This document shows positions 44,167 through 52,899 of a stretch of DNA of 53,619 nucleotides, in pieces (position 1 is the stretch's first letter; the number at the start of each line of letters is the position of its first letter). The translations under genes and the position numbers were made by a program. Below the pieces are notes generated by a model. The model was not told the origin of the DNA. It saw only the letters and a list, made by a program, of their open reading frames with translations, and made no database searches. The stretch spans positions 1 to 53,619 of the forward strand of contig DATFJV010000132.1 in the NCBI GenBank assembly GCA_035268985.1. Reading direction: 5' to 3'. The DNA comes from JAAYHV01 sp035268985. GTDB lineage: Bacteria; Bacillota; Clostridia; Peptostreptococcales; Anaerovoracaceae.

Positions 44167-45600
44167 TTATCCAATCATTAGTTCTCTGTCTAATTCTCTC
44201 TTCTTGAGAACCTCTTGATACTCTTCTTCTGTCATCTTTTCCATTGAAATTCCAGTGAAACCATAGAACAATGAGATGAATGGATTAATCAAGTTTAAGA
44301 ATGCGTATGGAAGATATGCTAATGTAGATACGCCTAAAGTAGTAGCCATATATGCACCACAAGTAGTCCATGGTACTAATGCTGATGTTATAGTTCCTGC
44401 ATCTTCCAAACATCTTGATAAATTCTTGTTTTTAAGTCTTCTATCTTCGAACTCTTCTTTGAACATTCTTCCTGGAAGAACAATAGCTACATATTGGTCA
44501 GCACATAAGATATTGCATGCTACGCAAGTAGATAATGTAAGTAATACTAATGAACCTGTAGATTTAGCGTATTTAAGTAGTTTTTCGCTTAATATCTTAA
44601 GCATATCAGTACCTTCTAGTACTCCTGCTACAACCATTGCACATAATACTAATACAGCAGAATAGAACATTTGGCTTAATCCACCTCTAGTAAGCAGAGC
44701 ATCAACAAATTCATTACCTGTTTCTGCGACAAAACCTGAATACATATTAAGTCCTAATATGTTGCCAAAACTGTCGCCTTGGAAGATTATTGCAAATATT
44801 CCACCAATCCAAGCACCTGCATACAAACCAGGTATTGCAGGAATCTTAAATACTACTAATAAGATTACTGATAGTGGAGCTAATAATAATATTGGAGAAA
44901 TGTAGAAATTATCATTTAATACTGTCATCAATGTATCTACAGATTCCAAACTAGCATCTCCACCGCCAAATCTCGTACCAATAATTGCATAAATCACTAA
45001 TGCTATAACAAATGAAGGTGCAACTGTCCATACCATATGTTTAATGTGATCAAATAAGTTAGCTCCACCCATTGCAGCTGCTAAGTTAGTTGAGTCTGAA
45101 AGTGGGGACATTTTATCACCAAAGTATGCACCTGATACTATAGCACCTGCTGTCATAGCGTCAGGAATTTGAAGTGCAGAACCAATACCTATAAATGCAA
45201 TACCTACAGTACCTGCAGTTGTCCAAGATGATCCTGTTGATATGGATACTATTGAACAGATTATACAAACTGCTGGTAGGAATATGCTTGGGTTTAATAT
45301 CATAAGCCCGTAATAAATCATTGCTTGTATTACTCCACCAGCAATCCAAGTACCGATTAGTATACCTACTGTTAAAAGTATTATTAGAGCCTGCATTGAA
45401 CTATCAATGTTTCTCAAAATACCTTTCTCAATATAAGACCATTTGTAACCATTTATTATTGCAATGATTGATGCAAAAGCACCGGAAAGAATTAGTGCAG
45501 TGTGCATGTAACCTTCTACAACAACAATTGTATACATAAGTGTAACTATCATAAATGCAATAACTAATAAAATTTGCCATAATGGTATACGTTTACCCAT
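44167..45600 (-). CDS. NhaC-family Na+/H+ antiporter-like carrier
   Basis: 477 residues from the ATG at 45600 (GGAGG six bases upstream; an upstream in-frame start at 45657 is unlikely). About 11-12 helices; family blocks STGSSWTTAGTVGIAFIG, AIVSGAYFGDKMSPLSDSTN and LVPWTTCGAYMATTLGV are clear. NhaC proteins exchange Na+ with H+ (some exchange organic substrates). Its place between mtbB and the corrinoid gene suggests either pH/Na+ balance or methylamine uptake; neither is proven. Confidence 0.88.
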   Translation of the reverse strand: MGKRIPLWQILLVIAFMIVTLMYTIVVVEGYMHTALILSGAFASIIAIINGYKWSYIEKGILRNIDSSMQALIILLTVGILIGTWIAGGVIQAMIYYGLMILNPSIFLPAVCIICSIVSISTGSSWTTAGTVGIAFIGIGSALQIPDAMTAGAIVSGAYFGDKMSPLSDSTNLAAAMGGANLFDHIKHMVWTVAPSFVIALVIYAIIGTRFGGGDASLESVDTLMTVLNDNFYISPILLLAPLSVILLVVFKIPAIPGLYAGAWIGGIFAIIFQGDSFGNILGLNMYSGFVAETGNEFVDALLTRGGLSQMFYSAVLVLCAMVVAGVLEGTDMLKILSEKLLKYAKSTGSLVLLTLSTCVACNILCADQYVAIVLPGRMFKEEFEDRRLKNKNLSRCLEDAGTITSALVPWTTCGAYMATTLGVSTLAYLPYAFLNLINPFISLFYGFTGISMEKMTEEEYQEVLKKRELDRELMIG

Positions 45601-45742
45601 AATGTACCTCCTAAATAATAATCTAATAACACCGATAATTGCATTTATTACTCGCATCTTTTAATGTATTTGCTTTGTGATGATTATACGAATAATCTCT
45701 TAAGTACTAACTATTTATCTGAAAAAAATCTAAATATCCAAT

Positions 45743-45773
45743 AAAGTGGCTCTACTCCTTGCAGAGCCACTTT
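45743..45773 (-). terminator. intrinsic terminator after mtbB
   Basis: AAAGTGGCTCT and AGAGCCACTTT form an 11-bp stem with a nine-base loop; on the minus strand it is followed by ATTGGATATTT, a weak T tract. Confidence 0.75.
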
Positions 45774-45784
45774 TATAGAAAACC

Positions 45785-47200
45785 TTATTTCATTCCGGCT
45801 CTTTCTTTAAATTTTTCAACAGAGTTGATTTTGATGTCTAATAGTTCAGCAATTCTGAATTTGGCTTCCATGCCCATATTAGCCTCCGCACATGGCTCTA
45901 CATGTGGTAACCCAATATTTAATTCTTCACGTACCTCAGACATTGTTACAACGTCAGCTAACTCTTCTAGCGTTACGCCAAGTTTCTCCGCTACATAAGC
46001 TTTTGCTTCGTTGATTTTCATTTTCTTTTCTAGTTGCATACGCATTACCATATCACCGGCCGTCCTAGTACCAGTCATGCATGCTGCTAAAGCATGAGTA
46101 GCTTCTGCTCCTAGAGGATCTCCTACGCCTATCTACAATCCGTCTACTTTACCAACTTCGATAAGTGCTTTGTCTGCTCTAGAACACACATCTGAAGGTA
46201 AATTCTCTACCATTGGAATTCCACATACTCCCATACCAGCATTTGCGTGTACTGGTATTTCTGCTACAGCGGTACAAGCTTTTACAAAAGTACATACTCT
46301 AGCTATGTTCCAAGGAAATGATTTATTGCAGTTTGTGTTTATTACTGCACCAAATATACTTGCTCCTGCTTTTTCGACTAATTTAACCTGTTTGTGAGGA
46401 TAAATTCCAGCCAATCTAACACCATCATATTTAAGCTTGCCGTGCATACCAAGAACAAATTCTCCAGCAGCACCAATTTCAACCTTTAATTGTGGGTTTT
46501 CTTTTGTCATTTGCTCGCATGCCTTAAGAGCTACTAGAAAATCTGCGTCTCCAGCTGCTCCTGATGTATCAAGTTGAAAACCATCTGCTCCAACATCTGC
46601 CATCTGTCTAGCTACAAACGTAATATCATTTACAGCATGTGTAACAGCATCTTCTTGTGCTTGTAATGCCTCTTTAATCTTGCCTTCTGGTAACAATACT
46701 GCCCAGTTATCAACAGGCCCATCTGGTTTTGTGTAAAACCCTAAGTTAGGCATTGCTCCGTAGAATAATGGCATTGTAGTTTTAAGAAGAGCATTCTTTA
46801 AAACGCCAGCTTCCCTCTTCGCTATACCTTTTACAGTTTTGTAATTATAGTCACTGTTCCCTATGTCTACAGAATCAGCTCCTAAAACTCTTTCATGAAT
46901 CATTGCATTAACGTCTCTGCTTGCAGGAATGCTGCATTTTGTGCTAGTTTTGTCAGATCCAGAGTCATTGGAAGAAACTACTTGCATGCCAGGTTCTACA
47001 CCTACTATAATACCCGGCATCGTTACTATTTCATATAGTTTTTCAACTTCCTCGTCTGTTAATGGATCGACCTTACCGCGCAATACTGCATCATCCATAC
47101 CCTCTTTTAAGTCGGCTCTGATTTCTTCTTCAGTCATATGAACAATTGAACCATCACCCATTCTTGTAAAGTATTTCTGATCTTTCACAATAATATCCAC
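45785..47200 (-). CDS. mtbB: dimethylamine methyltransferase MtbB with in-frame UAG for pyrrolysine
   Basis: One 1416-base frame of 471 residues crossed by a single TAG at 46133-46135 (codon 356). The residues about it read EVGKVDGL-Pyl-IGVGDPLGAEATH, which matches the MtbB active site (VDGI-Pyl-IGVGDP). The N-terminal part runs from MGDGSIVHMTEE to the UAG; the C-terminal 115 residues (TGTRTAGDMVMRMQ and onward) keep full frame and family likeness, so this is not a pseudogene. It transfers a methyl from dimethylamine to Co(I) corrinoid, pyrrolysine binding the amine. The start is GTG at 47200 or, with better ribosome-site spacing, GTG at 47188. Confidence 0.96.
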
Positions 47201-47213
47201 CTTTCCTAAATAA

Positions 47214-48701
47214 TTAATAAATTTTTTTATTTTTTGCTTTTTCTAGTTCCATAGCTTCTTCTTCGCCCTCTACTACTATATCATGTACTTTTTTCTTAAC
47301 ATCATCAGGCAGTTGTTCGACCTCATAGTTCTCTAATATATCTACTGCTTTTTCTCTAGCAACTTCGAATATATCCTTTGAACCACTCTTCTCCCAACTC
47401 TCTCTCATCTTACGATTTATTAACTCCGTAGTTGAAAGTTCTTGTCTCATATATTTTAGTGTATGTTTTTGAGCTAAGTAATTACCAGAAGGCCCTACTG
47501 CCTTAATTACATCTAGAGCTATTGTGTCCTCATTCACAGGAATACCTTGCAAGATCCTACTTGACATATGTACTATTTCCTGATCTATAAGAAGCTGTTC
47601 ATAACTCATTGTCATTCCCATTTCCAACATACCCATACCATATATAACATTACTACCCGTTAAAGCTGGCAACATGTTTGTCATGGTCTTTTCATGGCCC
47701 AATTGCTCATCAAAGCATTTGCTATCGCCCTATGTCCCGCCTACATTTGTAGGTATGCCATAGTAGTGACCAAGTTGACCAACAGCAGCACCGCATAGCG
47801 CATGTTCTGGAGCGCCTACAGGGGACTGAGCAGTCTTCATATCCATGATTGTTGTAGATGTTCCATAAAGTATTGGGTTTCCTTTATTTAGAATTTGTGC
47901 TAAAACAATTGACCCAAGTATTTCAGCATTGGTTACTACCAATGTTCCCGCCAACGTCGCAGGAGTAGTTCCACCACATAATCCCATAGATAAAATGTCT
48001 ATTGGCAAACCATATTCAGCTGATAGCATGATTATACTTGTTTCATTTTCATTAATCTCCAGAGGACTGTTTGGGCAAGCTCCCATTGTTATGATAGGTC
48101 TTTCCCTTAATTTATCATATCCTCCTTGAATAACTGCTGCCATATCTATAAATCTTTTTGTATTTTTTATACCTTCTAAGTCATGTGCAAAATTTTTGGT
48201 TAAATTATTAAAAACCACTTCAGCTTCATGTAATGCTCTAACTTTTTGATTAACATCACCTGCAGTTACTGCTATTGAAAATATATCAGCAGCATCCATG
48301 GAATCTATAAATCTTGCAACATCGCCTAAATCTTTTTTTGTTGATTCTCTTATTTCACCTGTATACGGATCCTTTAAAAATACACCCGTTCCAAAGTTTT
48401 TGTAAGCAACTTTTTTGCCGCCCACCAAGCAATCTTTTTCAGGATTTCTACCACATAAAGTAACTTCTGAAGGAGTTGACTCTATAGCATCATTTACTAA
48501 ATTCCTTGGAAATTTAACTCTATCGATTTCATAATCAACCTCGCAACCTGCACCCTCAAGCACTTTTAATGCTTCTTTACCGTGCATCTGCAAACCATAA
48601 CTTTCCATCAGTTTTAATGTAGCTTCATGTATTCTATCTAAATCTTCATTGGTAAAAACATGATATCCTGTTATATCCTTTTCATGAGTAAATTTACCCA
48701 T
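47214..48701 (-). CDS. mttB: trimethylamine methyltransferase MttB with in-frame UAG for pyrrolysine
   Basis: A frame of 495 residues with one TAG at 47730-47732 (codon 324). The flanks read TNVGGT-Pyl-GDSKCFDEQLGHEKT, the pyrrolysine-containing MttB active site. The N-terminal region (TGYHVFTNEDLDRIHEA, CGRNPEKDCLVGGKKVAY) and the 171-residue C-terminal part (MLPALTGSNVIYGMGMLEMG) are both intact. Non-pyrrolysine MttB relatives (such as MtgB) read straight through here with another residue, so the UAG marks a true trimethylamine-type enzyme. GGAGG precedes the ATG. It methylates the corrinoid of MttC. Confidence 0.97.
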
Positions 48702-48715
48702 AATAACCTCCTGTA

Positions 48716-49363
48716 TTATAACTGGTCAATCCAGTTTAAGATGAAATTAACTGTATCTGATGCGTCTTCACAATACTCGTTAGCGCCAATTTTATCAGCC
48801 CATCTTTTAGTTACAGGTGCACCACCAACCATAGTTTTTACATCATCTCTAATTCCAGCGTCTTTTAATTTTTCTTCAATTTCCTTTTGAACTGTCATTG
48901 TAGTAGTAAGTAACGCACTGCTTCCAACAAACTCAGCTTTATGTTCAATAGCTGCATCAACATAGTTTTGTGCAGGTACTTCTCTACCTAAATCTACTAC
49001 ATCAACGCCATTTGTCTTTACTAATGAAGCTACAATACCTTTACCAATGTCATGTACATCGCCTTCAACAGTACCTATTATTAAAGTACCTTTTGCTTTA
49101 ACGTCAGTCATGTCCATTCTGCTTTCGATTTCAGCAGTTGCCGTTTTCATAACTTCTGTAGCAAATATCAATTCTGGTAAGAATATTTCTCCCATTCCAA
49201 ATTGATCACCTAAGACTTTCATTCCTGCACTATATCCATCAGTTAAAAGCTCCAATAGTTCAATGCCTTCTTCTTCTGCCGCGTGCAAAGCGTCCATTGC
49301 CATATCTTCATCAGCTTCCAATATTGACTGCTTTGCGCTTTCTAATACTTTTTCCTTACTCAT
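48716..49363 (-). CDS. mttC: trimethylamine corrinoid protein MttC
   Basis: A 215-residue corrinoid protein: helical cap (FGMGEIFLPELIFATEVM), then the B12-binding domain with EGDVHDIGKGIVAS, SSALLTTTM and MVGGAPVTKRWADKIGA. It is 14 bases upstream of mttB, the standard mttC-mttB order, with a GGAGG site. It receives the methyl group from MttB. It is a clear paralogue of the corrinoid protein at 43367-44035. Confidence 0.93.
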   Translation of the reverse strand: MSKEKVLESAKQSILEADEDMAMDALHAAEEEGIELLELLTDGYSAGMKVLGDQFGMGEIFLPELIFATEVMKTATAEIESRMDMTDVKAKGTLIIGTVEGDVHDIGKGIVASLVKTNGVDVVDLGREVPAQNYVDAAIEHKAEFVGSSALLTTTMTVQKEIEEKLKDAGIRDDVKTMVGGAPVTKRWADKIGANEYCEDASDTVNFILNWIDQL

Positions 49364-49483
49364 TTAAATACCTCCATATTAATAACTTAATTTACGTCTA
49401 CTTATATTAACTACATACTAACCTTGGTCAGATGTAAATTATATATTATATTTGAGAATTCCTAGTAAATTCTTTACCACTTA

Positions 49484-50398
49484 TTATCTAATCCAATTAA
49501 CTTTTCTAAATATTCTTTTAATTTTGCTTTTTTTTAGCTTTTCTGATTCTTCTAATAATACCACTCTTTTATTCTTAAACGGCTTATTGTGAATATGTTC
49601 GGTTAAAAGCAATAACATTTCTTTGGCTCCATCGCTATCAGTAATTCCGTTTTCTACTAAATCATTTTCGTCTATCGCCAAATCTTCTGGGAATATGGGT
49701 TCTTCATTTGTATATATATCTTCTATCAAATACTTTTTAGAAAGATATCTGTATTCGGGAAACTCATATGCCTTAATATAGTTAGCTGATAATTTAAACA
49801 TATAGTCATAAAAATCCAAACCATATTTATATATGAACCTTTTAAGCTCAACCTTATCATTGATTATTGTAAAATCTTCCATTATATCTAGAGCTAAAAT
49901 GTATTTGGCTCCATTTTCCCCTAAATCCAATTTATTTACTATTTCTATAGAAGGGTTCTTGGGAAAAATTGTAAGAAGTAGTATCAACTTATCTAAACCA
50001 TCTCCTTTCACTTTATTTAAGTTTTTGGCATAGAGTTCTAAATTTTTGGTTGTTATTTTGTTTTTTATGGTAATTATTTTAGGTAAACATAATTCTATCA
50101 TTTTAGTATTTATTATCGTTTCAACTTTATCTTTACCATTTGCTTCATCAAGCCATCTTATTAACTGAATAAGCTTGAAATATTCGTTATTTATATAATC
50201 ATTTCCATTGATTTCTTCTTGTTTTAAAAAGAACTCCAGGTTGCCATAGTTGATTTTTTCATTTTCAATCAAATCACTTACAATAACTTCTAATTGCTCG
50301 TTTGGGCTTAAAACCTTGAATTTATCATGGTTTTTAATAGCATCTTCAGTACTTTTATCACCTAACAATCGCTGATTTTGTATTACTTCTAATGACAT
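49484..50398 (-). CDS. protein of unknown function upstream of mttC
   Basis: 304 residues from the ATG at 50398 (AAAGGA upstream; an in-frame TTG at 50413 is less likely). It is predicted mainly helical, with repeated Leu/Ile-rich helices of about 35 residues, an acidic middle (EEPIFPEDLAIDENDLVE) and a basic C-terminus (KLKKSKIKRIFRKVNWIR). No membrane segment, Cys pair or known motif is visible. It precedes mttC on the same strand and is divergent from the PocR-AraC gene, so a link to the methylamine genes is possible. Confidence 0.7.
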   Translation of the reverse strand: MSLEVIQNQRLLGDKSTEDAIKNHDKFKVLSPNEQLEVIVSDLIENEKINYGNLEFFLKQEEINGNDYINNEYFKLIQLIRWLDEANGKDKVETIINTKMIELCLPKIITIKNKITTKNLELYAKNLNKVKGDGLDKLILLLTIFPKNPSIEIVNKLDLGENGAKYILALDIMEDFTIINDKVELKRFIYKYGLDFYDYMFKLSANYIKAYEFPEYRYLSKKYLIEDIYTNEEPIFPEDLAIDENDLVENGITDSDGAKEMLLLLTEHIHNKPFKNKRVVLLEESEKLKKSKIKRIFRKVNWIR

Positions 50399-50559
50399 TT
50401 GTTTTCCTTTCAAATTATATAATAAATATTTTTACCTAAACCACCTATAATTATTACTTGTTTTTTACTACCTTCTATTGTATTATTATACTAATCTCAA
50501 GTTTTTGCAAGCGAATATATTTATATTTTTTATAAAATTATATACATAAGGAGAATTAA

Positions 50560-51837
50560 TTGGAAAATTTTATTTTACCAAATAGGACAGAAAAAAACAA
50601 TGATTCTTTTATGTCTTATCTAAAAAAGTCAATAGATGCTTTCTCGGATATTACAGATATACCAATCGCTTATCTTGATACGTCTTTTGAAGTAAATAGC
50701 ATTGTAAATGAAGATAAAAAGATATGCAAAATATTTTCTTCTTTCAATGAATCTGAAAGTGTTTGCAGAAATGGTTTAAAATCAGCATGTAAATTTGCCG
50801 CTAATCTTGGGGAGCCATATATTTTTTTATGTAGGTCTGGCTTAACTAATATAGCTATAGCTCTAATAATAGAGGAAAAAACTATAGGATACATTATTGC
50901 AGGTCCTATTATCATGGGAGAAATTAGAAATAGCACATTAACTAAATTCACTCACATGAACAACCTTAATAAGAGTGAAGAACACGTGGCTAAAATGTTC
51001 TGTTCAACAATGCCTTCCTATGAGCCAAACAAGATTTCCGAACTAGCAATTTTACTATATAATTCTGTTATTTCTTCCATTGGAGTTAATAAAGATTATC
51101 AAAATCTAAGAGAAACATATAAGGACGAACGTGCCATTAGTTATAAGATTAAAAACTCACAAGATGAAGACTCTTCTGATAATTCATTAGACTTGGAAAA
51201 CCAACTGGTTAAAACTATTATTAATGGTCAAACTGAAGAAGCTTTAAAACAAGCAGATCAACTATTTGAAGTTTTCTACATTAGGGAGAGAGGAGATTTA
51301 CCTTCAATAAAAGGTAAAATGCTTTGGTTATTTGCAATAATAATTAGAGCAGCCACTGAAAAACATTCTAGTATAAATGAAATAATCAATTCTGAAATGG
51401 ATATAATAGTGAAATTAAGTGATGTCGAAAATTATCATCAACTTAAAACAGAATCCACTAATTTAATTATTAAAATATCAAAGAACCTACTGACATCAGT
51501 ATATGACGGTAATTCCAAAATAGTTTCAAATGCAATAAAATATGTTAATAGCAACTATGCAAAAAGAATTACATTAAAGGATATCGAAGATAACATGCAT
51601 GTTAATTCTTCATATTTTTCTTCTCTTTTTAAAAATGAAATGGGCGTAACCTTTATTAGTTACATAAACCAAGTTAAAATAGACTATGCTTGCAATTTAT
51701 TGAAAGATAGTAATCTTAGCATAATAGATATAGCTTTGGAGATAGGCTTTGATGATCAAAGTTATTTTACTAAAGTGTTTAAAAAACAATGCAGCATGAC
51801 GCCAAAAGAATACCGCTTATTAAATAACTCTAAATAA
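50560..51837 (+). CDS. AraC family regulator with N-terminal PocR sensor domain
   Basis: 425 residues starting at TTG (AAGGAG seven bases upstream). Residues about 15-180 resemble a PocR domain, with the Cys pattern ESVCRNGLKSACKFA and IFLCRSGLTNIAIAL. A helical middle follows, then from about 320 the two AraC HTHs (ITLKDIEDNMHVNSSYFSSL, and LSIIDIALEIGFDDQSYFTK) with the closing FKKQCSMTPKEYR. PocR domains are thought to sense small hydrocarbon-like or cobalamin-pathway ligands. Divergent from the methylamine cluster and followed by a UroD-like gene, so it is the best candidate regulator. Confidence 0.88.
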   Translation: MENFILPNRTEKNNDSFMSYLKKSIDAFSDITDIPIAYLDTSFEVNSIVNEDKKICKIFSSFNESESVCRNGLKSACKFAANLGEPYIFLCRSGLTNIAIALIIEEKTIGYIIAGPIIMGEIRNSTLTKFTHMNNLNKSEEHVAKMFCSTMPSYEPNKISELAILLYNSVISSIGVNKDYQNLRETYKDERAISYKIKNSQDEDSSDNSLDLENQLVKTIINGQTEEALKQADQLFEVFYIRERGDLPSIKGKMLWLFAIIIRAATEKHSSINEIINSEMDIIVKLSDVENYHQLKTESTNLIIKISKNLLTSVYDGNSKIVSNAIKYVNSNYAKRITLKDIEDNMHVNSSYFSSLFKNEMGVTFISYINQVKIDYACNLLKDSNLSIIDIALEIGFDDQSYFTKVFKKQCSMTPKEYRLLNNSK

Positions 51838-51852
51838 CTTTAAGGAGGTTAT

Positions 51853-52728
51853 ATGAAAGACTATATATGTGATGACAGTATTTTTACTGGAATATCAAAA
51901 GAATTCGCCGAAAGCAATAGCTTTAAACTACCAGATTTATATGAGAATGCTGAAGATTTATTTAGAGTGTCTGCATTAATTCAAAGGCAAGAAAATAAAC
52001 CATTTTGTGTGCTACCTTTTGATCCTTGGCTAACAGCAGAGGCAAAGGGTGCAGACATTAAAATTGATGATTCAAATCTCGGCCCAAGAAAAAACAAAGA
52101 TACTATATTTGAATTGGAAGATTTATTAAAATTACCAGAAATGCCATTAAATAAAGGTAGGTTAGCGGAAACCCTAAAAGCTATAACTATGCTAAAAGAA
52201 AAAGGATATCCAGCTGCTGTGGAAATAACCGGTCCCTTTTCCATTATAAATGGATTCATGGATATTCAACGCTTTTTAATGTCGTTTAGAAAAAATGAAG
52301 AATTAATAAAAGAAATCATGTATAAATTAAATCATGATATTCTAGATTACTTTATAGAAGCCAAACGAGCTGGTTCCGATGTGATATTTTATACTGATTC
52401 CTCAGTTAGTACAAGTCTAGTAGGACCAAAATTTATGAATAAAATATTAAAATGGTCTACAATTCCTCTGCTAGAAGAATTGGACAAAAAACTTCCTGAA
52501 GACACCCTAGTATATCTTTGTCCTAAGTTAACCTTTGCACTTACTGAAAACGACTACATTAAATGGCAAAAACTGCCATTGGAAGCAGATGCACCTTACA
52601 ACGAAGCTTTAATTGATTCTGTTGGTAAATTCAGGTTTTCAGGCAATACATGTAGAAAGAAGCTAAACAGAATGGCAAAGAACTCTTTACCGTATTTTGA
52701 ACTAAAAGACATAACAGAAGTAGATTAA
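51853..52728 (+). CDS. UroD/MtaA-like methyltransferase, short
   Basis: A 291-residue UroD-barrel protein (FCVLPFDPWLTAEAKGADI, AAVEITGPFSIINGFMDIQ, DVIFYTDSSVS). The region where MtaA has its zinc HxC reads LVYLCPKLT, so His is Tyr; the late Cys is in FSGNTCRKK. At 291 residues it is shorter than MtaA (about 340). It begins 15 bases after the PocR-AraC gene with AAGGAGG. It could be a second methyl acceptor transferase or a ligand-handling partner of the regulator. No other enzyme family fits better. Confidence 0.75.
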   Translation: MKDYICDDSIFTGISKEFAESNSFKLPDLYENAEDLFRVSALIQRQENKPFCVLPFDPWLTAEAKGADIKIDDSNLGPRKNKDTIFELEDLLKLPEMPLNKGRLAETLKAITMLKEKGYPAAVEITGPFSIINGFMDIQRFLMSFRKNEELIKEIMYKLNHDILDYFIEAKRAGSDVIFYTDSSVSTSLVGPKFMNKILKWSTIPLLEELDKKLPEDTLVYLCPKLTFALTENDYIKWQKLPLEADAPYNEALIDSVGKFRFSGNTCRKKLNRMAKNSLPYFELKDITEVD

Positions 52729-52777
52729 TTATTAGGAAAAATGTGTATCTCAATTTATCAAAAGTTTTTATTACATA

Positions 52778-52813
52778 GTTATCAGTGGTCTAAATACTGG
52801 TAACTTTTGTTTT
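52778..52813 (+). terminator. intrinsic terminator after the short UroD-like gene
   Basis: GTTATCAGT and ACTGGTAAC form nine pairs (one G-U) followed by TTTTGTTTTG. Confidence 0.85.
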
Positions 52814-52834
52814 GCCCAATAGGTTTATAATTCA

Positions 52835-52873
52835 AAAGGACTAAGTCCTGTGAAATACAGAATTTAGTCCTTT
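52835..52873 (-). terminator. hairpin after the racemase gene
   Basis: AAAGGACTAA with TTAGTCCTTT (10 pairs) and an inner CTGT/ACAG; located 30 bases after the racemase stop on the minus strand. The T tract is short. Confidence 0.6.
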
Positions 52874-52899
52874 AAAGTTGTTTATTAACAGGTCTTTAC

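Noticed and set aside
45785..47200. mtbB read as two genes or a nonsense-mutated pseudogene
   Set aside because: Frame and family likeness continue through the TAG, the flanks are those of the pyrrolysine site, and the full pyl machinery is in the window. The same holds for mttB.
47670..47732. A PYLIS-like RNA element after the mttB and mtbB UAG codons
   Set aside because: I could draw only weak, dissimilar stems after the two codons, and family knowledge says a special element is not strictly required.
49364..49483. Sigma-54 promoter for mttC (since rpoN is in the window)
   Set aside because: No GG-N10-GC pair with the -24/-12 consensus is visible, and the nearby regulator is of AraC type, not a sigma-54 activator.
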